A stretch of 64,000 nucleotides of DNA, taken from NCBI RefSeq assembly GCF_013204825.1, contig NZ_JABMKV010000003.1, positions 372,001 through 436,000 on the forward strand, written 5' to 3'. The notes under the pieces were generated by a model. The model had not been told where the DNA came from. It worked only from the letters and a program-made list of their open reading frames with translations, and did no database searches. Positions 27,450 through 36,954 of the stretch are shown piece by piece (the first letter of the stretch is position 1; every line of letters starts with the position of its first letter). Position numbers and translations under genes: made by a program. This DNA comes from Pedobacter boryungensis (GTDB taxonomy: Bacteria > Bacteroidota > Bacteroidia > Sphingobacteriales > Sphingobacteriaceae).

Positions 27450-28459
27450 TAGAATTTACTGGTTTTTTCTAGTTCAACTTTATTAGCTTCTTGCAAAGCC
27501 AAATTTTCTTTAATTACCGGTAATGGTTTAAATGTTTCGTAATGATTTGATGAAATTACCGAAGTATCAGGAATATGAGTTGGGTGTTCAATTGTCCAAT
27601 CTGCAGTCGCTTTTTTCTCAAAACGACATTCATTACATATAAATTCTTCCACTTCCCCAAATTGATCCTTACGAGCGGTAACACGTAAAACATCTGCTCC
27701 TTTATACCAAAGCGTTACTTTACCATTACATTTTTCATGGTTGCAATCACGATGTGCATCAACAGGTTTAGTAAACCAAACTCTATTTTTAAATCTGAAA
27801 GTTCTATCTGTTAACGCTCCAACTGGACAAACATCAATTACATTTCCAGAGAAATCATTATCAACAGCAGTTTGAATGTAAGTAGAAATTTCAGAGTGAT
27901 CCCCACGATTTAAAATACCGTGAACACGTTTATTGGTAATTTGATCTGCTGTAAACACACAACGATAGCATAAAATGCAACGATTCATGTGTAATTGGAT
28001 TTTATCCCCAATATCAATTCTTTCGAAAGTACGACGCTCAAATTCATAACGAGTACGTTGTAATCCATTTTCATAACCAAGATTTTGCAAATCGCATTCA
28101 CCAGCTTGGTCGCAAATTGGGCAATCCAATGGGTGATTAATCAACAGCATCTCCACAACACCATTTCTAGCTTCCAAAACTTCTGGAGAAGTAATATTTT
28201 GCACTTCCATACCATCCATTACGGTTGTACGGCACGATGCAACTAATTTTGGCATTGGACGAGGATCTTTTTCAGAACCTTTAGTTACTTTAACAATACA
28301 TGTACGGCATTTACCACCACTTCCTTCTAACTTAGAGTAATAGCACATTGCAGGTGGAACAATGTCGCCCCCAATTTGCCTTGCAGCATTGAGAATACTC
28401 GTACCTGGTGCTACTTCTACAGTTATACCATCAATGGTAACTTTCATTAAATCACTCAT
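27449..28459 (-). CDS. nuoG: NADH-quinone oxidoreductase subunit G, short form
   Basis: A 336-residue iron-sulphur subunit. The 2Fe-2S cysteines are at about 38-67 (MCYYSKL, GGKCRTC), the His-Cys3 4Fe-4S motif HPLDCPICDQAGECDLQ follows at about 110-126, then CILCYRCVF, and a final CNHEKC...CNEC group for the next cluster. The protein stops there: the large molybdopterin-enzyme-like C-terminal domain of classical NuoG (about 700-900 residues) is missing. Short NuoG occurs in other Bacteroidota, so this is likely a lineage trait rather than a break. Confidence 0.93.
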   Translation of the reverse strand: MSDLMKVTIDGITVEVAPGTSILNAARQIGGDIVPPAMCYYSKLEGSGGKCRTCIVKVTKGSEKDPRPMPKLVASCRTTVMDGMEVQNITSPEVLEARNGVVEMLLINHPLDCPICDQAGECDLQNLGYENGLQRTRYEFERRTFERIDIGDKIQLHMNRCILCYRCVFTADQITNKRVHGILNRGDHSEISTYIQTAVDNDFSGNVIDVCPVGALTDRTFRFKNRVWFTKPVDAHRDCNHEKCNGKVTLWYKGADVLRVTARKDQFGEVEEFICNECRFEKKATADWTIEHPTHIPDTSVISSNHYETFKPLPVIKENLALQEANKVELEKTSKF

Positions 28460-28461
28460 GG

Positions 28462-29838
28462 TTAAAGATTATCCTGTTTAACTTCTTCAACTTTTCTCTC
28501 TATCGGAACAGCATAATTGGCTAAACCATAATTGCTGCTTAAGCTTTTAACTGGCTCTTTTACATGCCACTCAAACTCATCCCTAAAATGTCTTATCGCA
28601 CTTGCAACTGGCCAAGCCGCTGCATCGCCCAACGGACAAATTGTATTTCCTTCTATTTTTTTAGAAACATCAACCAATAAGTCGATATCGCTCATTTTTC
28701 CGTGTCCGTATTCCAATCTATGTAATACTTTTTCTAACCAACCGGTACCTTCGCGACAAGGAGAGCATTGTCCACAGCTTTCGTGATGATAAAAACGAGC
28801 AAAATTCCAAGTATTCCTTACGATACATTGATCCTCATCAAATGCGATGAAACCACCTGAACCCATCATCGTTCCTGTTGCAAAACCACCTTCAGAAAGC
28901 GATTCATAACTCATCAAACGAGGTTCGCCATTGGCATATTTAAGCGTTAAATTTGCGGGTAAAATTGGCACTGAAGAACCCCCAGCAACAGTTGCTTTTA
29001 ATCTTTTACCATTAGCAATACCACCGCAATATTCATCAGAATAGATAAATTCTTCCACTGGTAAGCCTAACTCAATTTCATAAACACCTGGTTTTACTAA
29101 GTTTCCAGAGGCTGATATTAATTTCGTACCTGTACTTCTACCGATACCTACTTTCGCATATTCATCGCCACCATCATTAATAATTGGTACAACAGCAGCA
29201 ATCGATTCAACATTGTTTACTACTGTTGGACAACCGTATAAACCAGCAATTGCTGGAAATGGAGGTTTAATACGAGGATTTCCTCTTTTTCCTTCTAATG
29301 ATTCTAACAAAGCAGTTTCTTCACCACAAATGTAAGCACCACCACCAGGTTGAACATAAAGTTCTAAATCGTATCCCGTTCCTAATATGTTTTTACCTAA
29401 AAATCCGGCAGCCTTAGCTTCAGCAATTGCTTTTTCTAAAATGCGGATTTGAGGCATCATTTCTCCACGTACGTAGATATAAGATGTGTTTGCACCAAGA
29501 GCAAAACTCGATACAATCATTCCTTCAATTAATGCATGAGGAATGTAAGTCATCAAATATCTGTCTTTAAATGTTCCAGGTTCAGATTCATCAGCATTGC
29601 ATACCAAATAACGAGCAACACCTTCTGGCTTAGCCAAGAAACTCCATTTCATCCCTGTTGGGAAACCTGCACCACCACGGCCACGTAAGCCAGATTTTTT
29701 AACTTCTTCCACCACTTCATCAGGTGTTAAAGTTTTCAAAGCTTTCTCCACAGCACGGTAACCACCTTTTTGGCGATAAACTTCTAGTGTGTTAATGCCT
29801 GGTACGTTAATATGTTCTAATAATAGTTTACGTCCCAT
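28462..29838 (-). CDS. nuoF: NADH-quinone oxidoreductase subunit F
   Basis: A 458-residue flavoprotein that oxidises [22 protein letters not shown] (FMN/NADH binding, about 51-68), [23 protein letters not shown] segment, and [13 protein letters not shown] for cluster N3 are present. Its ATG overlaps the nuoE stop region. Confidence 0.98.
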   Translation of the reverse strand: MGRKLLLEHINVPGINTLEVYRQKGGYRAVEKALKTLTPDEVVEEVKKSGLRGRGGAGFPTGMKWSFLAKPEGVARYLVCNADESEPGTFKDRYLMTYIPHALIEGMIVSSFALGANTSYIYVRGEMMPQIRILEKAIAEAKAAGFLGKNILGTGYDLELYVQPGGGAYICGEETALLESLEGKRGNPRIKPPFPAIAGLYGCPTVVNNVESIAAVVPIINDGGDEYAKVGIGRSTGTKLISASGNLVKPGVYEIELGLPVEEFIYSDEYCGGIANGKRLKATVAGGSSVPILPANLTLKYANGEPRLMSYESLSEGGFATGTMMGSGGFIAFDEDQCIVRNTWNFARFYHHESCGQCSPCREGTGWLEKVLHRLEYGHGKMSDIDLLVDVSKKIEGNTICPLGDAAAWPVASAIRHFRDEFEWHVKEPVKSLSSNYGLANYAVPIERKVEEVKQDNL

Positions 29839-30350
29839 TATTTATTGCGTAAATTGTCTATTAATGTATCAACTGATTGTTCAGTCAAGTTTTCGTAGAA
29901 AGTATATTCAGGGCCAATTTGTAATACTGGTGCAAAACCACAAGCTGCTAAACATTCTACGCCCCTCCAGCTAAATAGACCATCAGCTGTAACTTCGCCT
30001 TCTTTAACACCAAGTTTACTTTCAATATGATCCATTATTTTTTCTGCACCAACTAAACAACATGGCCCAGTACGGCAAACTTCTAATACATATTTTCCTT
30101 TTGGTTGTAAAAAGTACATACTGTAAAAAGATGCAACTTCATACACTTCAATAGGTTCTATATTCAAATATTCAGCAACTTTATCCATTGCAGCAACACT
30201 TGTCCAACCAAATTCTGCTTGTACCAAATGTAATAAGGGTAGCAAAGCTGATTTTTGTTTTCCAGCAGGATAACGTTTAACGATCTCATCAAACTTTTCA
30301 ATTAAAGTTGATGAAAATTCTACAGGTTGTTGTTCCTCTACTTTAAGCAT
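29838..30350 (-). CDS. nuoE: NADH-quinone oxidoreductase subunit E
   Basis: A 170-residue thioredoxin-like 2Fe-2S subunit: CRTGPCCLVGA and ECLAACGFAPVLQI supply the four cysteines of cluster N1a. Overlaps nuoD by 8 bases. Confidence 0.97.
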   Translation of the reverse strand: MLKVEEQQPVEFSSTLIEKFDEIVKRYPAGKQKSALLPLLHLVQAEFGWTSVAAMDKVAEYLNIEPIEVYEVASFYSMYFLQPKGKYVLEVCRTGPCCLVGAEKIMDHIESKLGVKEGEVTADGLFSWRGVECLAACGFAPVLQIGPEYTFYENLTEQSVDTLIDNLRNK

Positions 30351-31557
30351 CTAATTCTCCTGCAATAATGTTCATGCTACTCATGTTAATGATAGCATCT
30401 GATAATAGCATGCCTTCGCTCATTTTTGCAAACATTGAATAATTAATAAAACTAGGTCTTCTAAAATGCAAACGATAAGGGGTTCTACCTCCATCGTTAA
30501 TCAAATAAAAACCAAGCTCTCCATTACCACCTTCAACAGCGTGATAAACTTCTGCTTTTGGTGCATCAATTTCGCCCATCACAATTTTAAAGTGATAGAT
30601 TAATGCTTCCATATTATTATAAACTTCTTCTTTTCCTGGGAGATAAAATTCTGGCACATCAGCATGGAAAATACCTTTAGGCTCAGATTTTAACTTCTCC
30701 ATAGCCTGTTCGATAATTCTAACACTTTGCCACATTTCTTCATTACGCACTAAATAGCGATCATAAATATCGCCACTTGTACCTACCGGAATCTCAAAAT
30801 CAAAATCTTGATAAGATGAATAAGGCTCGCTTACACGAACATCATAATCTACACCTGTTGCACGTAACAATGGGCCAGTCCAACCGAAACTTAATGCATT
30901 TTCCTGAGTCACTTCGGCAACGCCAGCAGTACGATCAATAAAGATACGGTTACGATTTAATAGGCTTTCAAACTCTTTTAATGCGACTGGAAATTCTTTT
31001 AAAAATTTATTAATCTTCGCAAAGGCGATATCATTAAAATCTCTTTCCAAACCTCCAATACGACCAATATTAGTTGTTAAACGAGCGCCACAAATCTCTT
31101 CGTAAATTTCATAAATATGCTCTCTAAATTGGAATAAATAAAGGAAAGTTGTGGTTGCGCCTGTATCCTGAGCAATAATAGTATTGCAAATGATATGGTC
31201 TGAGATCCTTGCCAATTCCATGATTATTACACGCAAATAATCTACACGCTTAGGAATTTGGATATTCAATAACTTTTCAACCGTCATGTGCCATCCCATA
31301 TTATTAATTGGGGATGAACAATAATTTAAACGGTCAGTTAATGGTGTAATCTGATAGAATGGACGGTGCTCTGCAATTTTCTCAAATGCTCTGTGAATGT
31401 ATCCTATAGTAGAAACACCACTCACAATGCGTTCGCCATCTAATTGCAATACGTTTTGAAAAACACCGTGTGTAGCAGGGTGAGTTGGGCCCAAATTTAA
31501 GGTTACCAATTCACTCTGCGGATCATTATCTGTATATACTGGTTGATTGTGCTTCAT
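30343..31557 (-). CDS. nuoD: NADH-quinone oxidoreductase subunit D
   Basis: A 404-residue 49-kDa-type subunit that lines the quinone site. LNLGPTHPATHGVF at the N terminus carries the quinone-binding His; RLNYCSSPINNMGWHMTVEKL is typical. Separate from nuoC here, in contrast to the fused NuoCD of enterobacteria. Confidence 0.98.
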   Translation of the reverse strand: MKHNQPVYTDNDPQSELVTLNLGPTHPATHGVFQNVLQLDGERIVSGVSTIGYIHRAFEKIAEHRPFYQITPLTDRLNYCSSPINNMGWHMTVEKLLNIQIPKRVDYLRVIIMELARISDHIICNTIIAQDTGATTTFLYLFQFREHIYEIYEEICGARLTTNIGRIGGLERDFNDIAFAKINKFLKEFPVALKEFESLLNRNRIFIDRTAGVAEVTQENALSFGWTGPLLRATGVDYDVRVSEPYSSYQDFDFEIPVGTSGDIYDRYLVRNEEMWQSVRIIEQAMEKLKSEPKGIFHADVPEFYLPGKEEVYNNMEALIYHFKIVMGEIDAPKAEVYHAVEGGNGELGFYLINDGGRTPYRLHFRRPSFINYSMFAKMSEGMLLSDAIINMSSMNIIAGELDA

Positions 31558-31560
31558 GTG

Positions 31561-32061
31561 TTATCTACCAAAGTATTCGTCTTTTTTATCAACTCTATTT
31601 GGATCTTCTAAGGGGTATTGTTTAAGCATAGGGTGCACACCTAAATCATCCATATTTAAAATCCTTCTTAAATCAGGGTGACCTTCAAACTTAACCCCAA
31701 AAAAATCATACGTTTCTCTTTCCATCCAATTAGCCGAATTCCATAATGTGGATGCGGTTGGAATAGTTGTATCATTTTCATGAAGGAAAACCTTAATACG
31801 AATTCTTATGCCACTAACCATGCTATGTAAATGGTAAACCACTGCTATTTGGTTTTTCTCTGGATAGTGAACTGCAGTTAAATCGGTCAAGAAATTAAAA
31901 TTGATTTTTCCGTTTTCCTTTAAGAAAGACAAAACATTTACAATTTTATCTTTAGTAGTAGAAAAAGTTAACAATCCATAAGGTTCTGTCACATCAAAGA
32001 GTTGCTCACCGAATTTCTCGCCTAGCAAATCAATAATTTCTGTATTTGTTGCTTTAGCCAT
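31561..32061 (-). CDS. nuoC: NADH-quinone oxidoreductase subunit C
   Basis: A 166-residue 30-kDa-type peripheral subunit; WMERETYDFFGVKFEGHPDLRRIL is its diagnostic block. Ends three bases before nuoD and its start overlaps the nuoB stop. Confidence 0.97.
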   Translation of the reverse strand: MAKATNTEIIDLLGEKFGEQLFDVTEPYGLLTFSTTKDKIVNVLSFLKENGKINFNFLTDLTAVHYPEKNQIAVVYHLHSMVSGIRIRIKVFLHENDTTIPTASTLWNSANWMERETYDFFGVKFEGHPDLRRILNMDDLGVHPMLKQYPLEDPNRVDKKDEYFGR

Positions 32062-32603
32062 TATTCTATTCCGTATGAAGCTAACATTTGTTTGTACTGA
32101 TCTGAATATCTTCTTCTGCCTGATTCGTTTTTAACTAGCTCTTGGATTTTTCCAAAACCATCCAAAATAGCCTCTGGACGTGGTGGACAACCTGGAACGT
32201 ATACATCTACAGGAATAATTTCGTCAATTCCCTGCAAAACAGAATAAGTATCAAAGATACCTCCGCTAGATGCACAAGCACCAACAGCAATTACCCAACG
32301 AGGTTCTGCCATTTGTAAATATACTTGTTTTAAAACTGGTGCCATTTTCTTAGCAATAGTTCCCATAACCATTAACAAATCTGCCTGACGGGGAGAAAAA
32401 CTTAATCTTTCTGCACCAAAACGTCCAAAATCGTAATGAGAACCCATTGTTGCCATAAATTCAATTCCGCAACAAGAAGTAGCAAATGGTAAAGGCCATA
32501 ACGAATGTGAACGGGCCAACCCAATTACCTTATCTAAGGAAGTAGCAAAAAAGCCTGAGCCTTCTATACCTGGTGGCGCATCTACTATATTGATTTCACT
32601 CAT
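32061..32603 (-). CDS. nuoB: NADH-quinone oxidoreductase subunit B
   Basis: About 180 residues, carrying cluster N2, the last iron-sulphur centre before quinone. [22 protein letters not shown] and [10 protein letters not shown] give the ligands including the tandem cysteines. I choose ATG at 32603 (MSEINIV); an in-frame TTG at 32615 is less likely. A terminator-like hairpin with T6 lies immediately upstream. Confidence 0.96.
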   Translation of the reverse strand: MSEINIVDAPPGIEGSGFFATSLDKVIGLARSHSLWPLPFATSCCGIEFMATMGSHYDFGRFGAERLSFSPRQADLLMVMGTIAKKMAPVLKQVYLQMAEPRWVIAVGACASSGGIFDTYSVLQGIDEIIPVDVYVPGCPPRPEAILDGFGKIQELVKNESGRRRYSDQYKQMLASYGIE

Positions 32604-32612
32604 GTTTCTAAA

Positions 32613-32645
32613 CAAAAAATGCTTATTCCTAATAGAGAATAAGCA
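32613..32645 (-). promoter_or_regulatory. Terminator-like hairpin just before nuoB
   Basis: TGCTTATTC (32620-32628) and GAATAAGCA (32637-32645) form a perfect 9-bp stem with an 8-base loop. Read on the minus strand it is followed at once by TTTTTTG, and the nuoB ATG comes about 10 bases later. By form this is an intrinsic terminator or attenuator lying inside the nuo operon, between nuoA and nuoB. Confidence 0.6.
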
Positions 32646-32710
32646 ACAAATTTACAATATTTTAAAAGCAAATAGATTAAGGTATTGGCATTTAGAATTA
32701 ATCTAAATAA

Positions 32711-33082
32711 TTAATTCCAGTCTAGCGCTTTTTTCTTTAAAATGTAGATAAACCCTAATAAAAGTGTACCCATAAAAATAAACATTTCAATAATTCCGTT
32801 CCAGCCCAATTCTCTAAAGTTTACTGCCCAAGGGTACATGAAGATTACCTCAACATCAAATAATACGAAAAGAATGGCAACCAAAAAATATTTAATAGAA
32901 AATGGTTGACGAGCATTACCAATAGACTTTACTCCAGCTTCAAAAGTAGAGAGTTTATCGTTTGTTTTACGCTTAGGGCCTAAAAAGTGCGTGGCAAATA
33001 AAGTCACTACGACAAATCCTAAAGCGACAATAACTTGAAATATGATAGGTAAAAAATCGTGTGCTGTGCTTGTAGTTTCCAT
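32711..33082 (-). CDS. nuoA: NADH-quinone oxidoreductase subunit A
   Basis: About 123 residues, three membrane helices. GPKRKTNDKLSTFEAGV and FDVEVIFMYPWA (conserved acids of the quinone-proton coupling region) are present. The start is best placed at ATG 33082 (METTSTAHD); an in-frame TTG at 33100 lies inside the probable promoter and would be upstream of the transcription start. First gene of the 14-gene nuo operon. Confidence 0.95.
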   Translation of the reverse strand: METTSTAHDFLPIIFQVIVALGFVVVTLFATHFLGPKRKTNDKLSTFEAGVKSIGNARQPFSIKYFLVAILFVLFDVEVIFMYPWAVNFRELGWNGIIEMFIFMGTLLLGFIYILKKKALDWN

Positions 33083-33097
33083 TTCTATTATTTTAGG

Positions 33098-33128
33098 CAA
33101 AATTAAAAGAAAAAGGCAGGATTACAAA
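33098..33128 (-). promoter_or_regulatory. nuo operon promoter
   Basis: On the minus strand TTTG (33125-33128), a 19-base spacer and TAATTTTG (33098-33105) match the Bacteroidota promoter TTTG-N19-TAnnTTTG. The transcript would start about 10 bases before the nuoA ATG at 33082. The -33 element falls in the loop of the terminator of the upstream TPR gene. Confidence 0.7.
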
Positions 33129-33141
33129 CCCTGCCTTTTTC
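33109..33141 (-). terminator. Terminator of the TPR gene, overlapping the nuo promoter
   Basis: GAAAAAGGCAGG and CCTGCCTTTTTC pair over about 12 bases with a short loop, followed by TTTTAATTTT on the minus strand. It is 21 bases after the TPR stop and ends the TonB-system transcript. Confidence 0.85.
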
Positions 33142-33161
33142 TTTATTACTATTAAGAATTA

Positions 33162-34877
33162 TTATTTCTTAATTGGTGCTTTTTTTGGTTGCGCTGCTGG
33201 AGCATTTAATAACTTCAAGTTGTCAGCTGCATATGCATTTGCAGGATCTATTGATAAAGTTTTATTAAAGTATTCTTTAGCTTTTTCTTTATCAACACCT
33301 GAATAGTAAAAACCTAAGTAATTGTAAGAGTCAGCCAAGTTTTTAACATTTGCAGCAGCTTTTTCTGGTTTAGTTACTGTAAGAAGTGTTATATACTTTT
33401 CATAAAAAGGAACTGCTAACCCTTTTTGAGTTTCTGGGTTATCAATTGCATCAATTGCCTTATTGATACGAGCTCTATATAAAAAAGCTGGATCGTATTC
33501 TGGAGCTAATGTAATTACTTTAGCTAATGCAGAATCACTCTCAACAAGTAAAGCTCTATCCTTAGCTCCTGATTTTACATATTCTGCTAATCCTAAATAG
33601 TAATAATTCATCGCCATGTTAGGATTTTTAGAGTTTAATGCAATTACTTTTTTGAAAACGGGAATAGCTTTATCATAGCTTTTTGCTGCGTAGTATTTCT
33701 TACCAATCTCAGCCAACTCTTCTACCTTAGTAGTATCTAATTCAATTCCCTTTGTAATATTTAATACAGCTAAACTATCATTACCAGTACCTTGCAAAGC
33801 TTTACCTAAATAAAGATAATCTGATCCAAGAATACGTGAAGTATCTTGTTTTCTGGCAAACAATTCATTCATAAATTGCACACCTTGAGGATAATTTTTA
33901 TTCTCAATAGCAGAATATCCACGCATACGTATTACTACAAATGTTTTAGGATTATTTGCATCTGGAGCGTTTAAAGTTGCAACTTCATTTGATAATGTTG
34001 CAAAATCTTCTGCATAAACTAAAAACTGAGCATAACGCAATCTTGAATCAAAAGATTTATCAGTTAAATCTAAATACTTTTTCATGTTAGTTGAAGCTTC
34101 AGCTCGTTTAGCCTCACCATTTTTTGGATCTTGATAAGACCATTGTAAATATAATTCTGCTAATTCACGATAAGCAGGACCATAATTAGGATCTCCAGCT
34201 ACCGCCTTTTTTAATTGTGCCTCTGCTTCTGCAAATGCATAAGCTTCCTTATACATTTTACCTATTTGCACATTAACACGATACAAAGCTGGGTTAATAT
34301 CTGTTGCTCTTAAATAAATATTATATGCTTCACTATTCTTTTTTTGCATCGCATAATAATCTCCTAAAGCAACGAATGTTTCAGGATCTTTATCTTTTGA
34401 GTCTAACTCATCTGCTTTTTGCAAATTTGGAAGTGCAGCGGCATAATCTGGAGTTTTTTGATCTAAATAAGCTCTACCTATAGCTAAGTAAGTTAAATAG
34501 TCTTTAGCACCAAAAGACAACGCTTTATCAAAATTTGTTTTTGCAGAGGTTGCATTATTTGATTTTAAATCAGCATGACCTAAACCAACATAGTTTAATG
34601 CATATTTTGGTTCTGCAGTGATTCCTTTTAAAAATATTGCTCTTGCAGAATCGATATCATCAGTACGCAAATATACTTCTCCAAGGCTAAAATAATTTTC
34701 ACCTTTGCTAGCTTGTGAATTCACTAAGGTTTTAAGCATAGCGCTAGCTTTTTGATACTGCTCTGCATCTATTGCCTTCTTTGCATCAGCTAAACTTTGA
34801 GCAAATGAGGCACCACCCATCATTACCAAACCTAAACTTAAGGTTATTGCTTTCTTAATCATTTTCATCGTCATCAT
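33162..34877 (-). CDS. Tetratricopeptide-repeat protein, exported
   Basis: A 571-residue protein with a signal peptide (about 1-26, ending GGASFAQ) and many TPR-like helical pairs across the whole mature part (for example SKGENYFSLGEVYLRTDDID and LNYVGLGHADLKSNN). It ends in a basic tail (PAAQPKKAPIKK). Last gene of the exbB-exbD-exbD-tonB-membrane protein-PstS-like operon; such TPR proteins are a usual companion in Bacteroidota and are presumed periplasmic scaffolds. The start could be any of the first closely spaced ATGs. Confidence 0.88.
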   Translation of the reverse strand: MMTMKMIKKAITLSLGLVMMGGASFAQSLADAKKAIDAEQYQKASAMLKTLVNSQASKGENYFSLGEVYLRTDDIDSARAIFLKGITAEPKYALNYVGLGHADLKSNNATSAKTNFDKALSFGAKDYLTYLAIGRAYLDQKTPDYAAALPNLQKADELDSKDKDPETFVALGDYYAMQKKNSEAYNIYLRATDINPALYRVNVQIGKMYKEAYAFAEAEAQLKKAVAGDPNYGPAYRELAELYLQWSYQDPKNGEAKRAEASTNMKKYLDLTDKSFDSRLRYAQFLVYAEDFATLSNEVATLNAPDANNPKTFVVIRMRGYSAIENKNYPQGVQFMNELFARKQDTSRILGSDYLYLGKALQGTGNDSLAVLNITKGIELDTTKVEELAEIGKKYYAAKSYDKAIPVFKKVIALNSKNPNMAMNYYYLGLAEYVKSGAKDRALLVESDSALAKVITLAPEYDPAFLYRARINKAIDAIDNPETQKGLAVPFYEKYITLLTVTKPEKAAANVKNLADSYNYLGFYYSGVDKEKAKEYFNKTLSIDPANAYAADNLKLLNAPAAQPKKAPIKK

Positions 34878-34960
34878 TTGTTTTAATTGAAATAACTTTT
34901 TCTGTAATCTTTATTTGGTTCCACTACAGCAACGTTCATTTCATTAGTTTTAATATTAAT

Positions 34961-35872
34961 TTAGTTCGTGTTCCTTATGTTAAAATCTCTTGATACCATC
35001 TTATGAGGACCTAGTCCTGATTTGAGTACAATTAACTGTCCACGAGGGCTAGTTAACCAATTTGCAAATCCTGTGCCTAAACCATCTCTACCTTCGGCAT
35101 TTATGATATATACATTTCTTAAAAAAGGATAAATACCTTTAATTAAGTTATTCTGGGTAGGTTTATAATAAGCATCACCACCTTTTTTACCAGCTACATT
35201 CTTAACACCCATTACTTTAATCTTCGGTAAGTATGTCAAAATGTCATCATTGTTTTCTAAAAGCCAATTGACACCTACAACACCAATGTAGTCTTTATTT
35301 TCAGCAATATATTTAATTACATCATTATTTGATTGTAAAGTATAAACTCCAGTTTTAGGTAACTCTTTAACCTTTGCAGAATCTATAAAGTACCTTATTG
35401 TACTAGAATAGGCATTATCAAAAACTAACTTTTTATTATTGGTAGCATTACCTTTTAAAACATTAAATACATCATTTACTGTAATGTTTGTATCTATGTT
35501 AGCTGAATTAGTTATTAACGCAATTCCATCAATAGCAAACCTGTCTGTAAAAATAGCGATCTGTTTTTGTTTATAATAACGTTCTTCTTCTGGCTTTAGC
35601 ATTCTAGATAGTACCATCATTTTAACTTTTCCATTTAAAAAATCTGGTAAAATCTTATTTTCATTGCCTAATACAGTTGTAACTTTTGCATTAGGATAAT
35701 CGCTTCTAAAAACTTCTATTTGACGATCTAAAATACGAGCAAAAGATTCATCAACCAATAACTCAGTTGTTCCTGATGTTCTAGTTTCCTGCACTCCGCC
35801 TTTTTTTGCGGCTCTGTTACAAGAAAATATAGTTATTAATACGAATACAAAACCTATAATTTTCATTTTCAT
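34961..35872 (-). CDS. PstS-like substrate-binding lipoprotein
   Basis: A 303-residue lipoprotein with lipobox IFSC (Cys18). The mature part resembles the phosphate-binding PstS fold (type 2 periplasmic-binding protein): ELLVDESFARILDRQIEVF, VLSRMLKPEE, FAIDGIALITNS, FANWLTSPRGQLIVLKSGLGP. No pst transport genes are here; instead it sits in a TonB-system operon, so a role in signalling or scaffolding in the periplasm is more likely than phosphate uptake. Its ATG overlaps the preceding stop by four bases. Confidence 0.85.
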   Translation of the reverse strand: MKMKIIGFVFVLITIFSCNRAAKKGGVQETRTSGTTELLVDESFARILDRQIEVFRSDYPNAKVTTVLGNENKILPDFLNGKVKMMVLSRMLKPEEERYYKQKQIAIFTDRFAIDGIALITNSANIDTNITVNDVFNVLKGNATNNKKLVFDNAYSSTIRYFIDSAKVKELPKTGVYTLQSNNDVIKYIAENKDYIGVVGVNWLLENNDDILTYLPKIKVMGVKNVAGKKGGDAYYKPTQNNLIKGIYPFLRNVYIINAEGRDGLGTGFANWLTSPRGQLIVLKSGLGPHKMVSRDFNIRNTN

Positions 35873-36099
35873 ATCGTATCTTTTTGATTAATTATACGAT
35901 AAAATCTGATCAAAGCATATGCAATTAATCCGATTCCAAATATGATTCTATATTTAGCTTCCATCTCTAATGGAATAAGGTCTTTCCAGAAAATTAGAAT
36001 TGAGCCTAATACCAAATAAAATAGAAACATCGTAAGCCCTAAAATAAACAGAAATCGCTGTTGAGGCGATTTCTGTTTAAAGTAATTCAGATTAAACAT
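35869..36099 (-). CDS. Small two-helix membrane protein
   Basis: A 76-residue hypothetical protein with two hydrophobic segments (about 16-34 and 48-65) and basic ends. No family recognised. Lies between tonB (8-base gap) and the PstS-like gene (ATGA overlap), so it is clearly part of the TonB operon. Confidence 0.75.
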   Translation of the reverse strand: MFNLNYFKQKSPQQRFLFILGLTMFLFYLVLGSILIFWKDLIPLEMEAKYRIIFGIGLIAYALIRFYRIINQKDTI

Positions 36100-36107
36100 G
36101 TTGATGT

Positions 36108-36926
36108 TTATTGTTGCAAGTTAAATTTAATTGGAATATTATATTTAACACGTACTGGTTTACCATTTTGCATACCTGGATTCCATCTCTTACTAGCTCT
36201 TAAAACCTTAAGTGCTTCTTCATCCATTCCGTAGCCAACCTTTCTATCCACTTTAGCATCAGTTACAGAACCATCTTTTTCGATAGTAAATGATAAGTAT
36301 AGTGTTCCAGAAATTCCAGCTTCAGTTGCCATTGCTGGATACTTAATAGTCCCTAAATAATCGTAGAATTTTTGAATACCGCCTGGATAACTAGGAGGAT
36401 TCTCCATACTGATGAAATTATACACCGTATTATCTTCTACTTGTGCTGCTTGCTTTGGTCCTTCACCAGCAGGTGCAATTTGCACGATATCTGCAGATGG
36501 ATCACCTTCAATAGTCTTCTGTCCAGGATCAGCCTTTTTCAAATCTTCTGCTTTAGGCGGTTCTTCATCACGCACTTCGTTGTCCGGTTTCACAATTGGA
36601 GGAGGAAATTTAATTTGATCCTGCTTTGGTGGAGGTGGCTCAACTGGAGGTGGTGTTTTCACATCTGGATTAATTGGTGGAGGTGCTTGCATCACCATTT
36701 CAACCACTTTCTCTTTAGGTGGCTCAGGCAATATTCCTGCAATTAAAGCGTAAATTTTCGGCGCTAAGAACAGTAATATAAATATTGCCGATGCAATCAA
36801 TAGTGATTTAGATGTATTTGCCGCATTAGTCTGACGAAGCTCGTAAGCTCCATAATTTTTATTCTTTTTGGCAAATACTACATCAAGCCACTCTTTGTTA
36901 AATAAATCTATTTTAGATCCAAACAT
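36108..36926 (-). CDS. tonB: Energy transducer TonB
   Basis: A 272-residue TonB: an N-terminal segment with GAYELRQTNAANTSKSLLIA, one transmembrane helix (about 43-64), a proline-rich periplasmic stretch (APPPINPDVKTPPPVEPPPP region, about 80-125) and the C-terminal TonB domain (YPAMATEAGISGTLYLSFTI, then KVGYGMDEEALKV). It transmits the proton motive force from ExbB/ExbD to outer-membrane receptors such as SusC. Downstream of exbB-exbD-exbD. Confidence 0.95.
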   Translation of the reverse strand: MFGSKIDLFNKEWLDVVFAKKNKNYGAYELRQTNAANTSKSLLIASAIFILLFLAPKIYALIAGILPEPPKEKVVEMVMQAPPPINPDVKTPPPVEPPPPKQDQIKFPPPIVKPDNEVRDEEPPKAEDLKKADPGQKTIEGDPSADIVQIAPAGEGPKQAAQVEDNTVYNFISMENPPSYPGGIQKFYDYLGTIKYPAMATEAGISGTLYLSFTIEKDGSVTDAKVDRKVGYGMDEEALKVLRASKRWNPGMQNGKPVRVKYNIPIKFNLQQ

Positions 36927-36954
36927 TGCTTAATATTTTAATTTGTTATTATTT

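Noticed and set aside
33083..33100. nuoA start at the TTG 33100
   Set aside because: This codon lies within the probable -7 box of the nuo promoter; the ATG at 33082 fits the family N terminus better.
36372..36746. Plus-strand open frame of 124 codons opposite tonB
   Set aside because: It is the mirror of the proline-rich tonB segment (Trp/Arg-rich translation) and is not a real gene.
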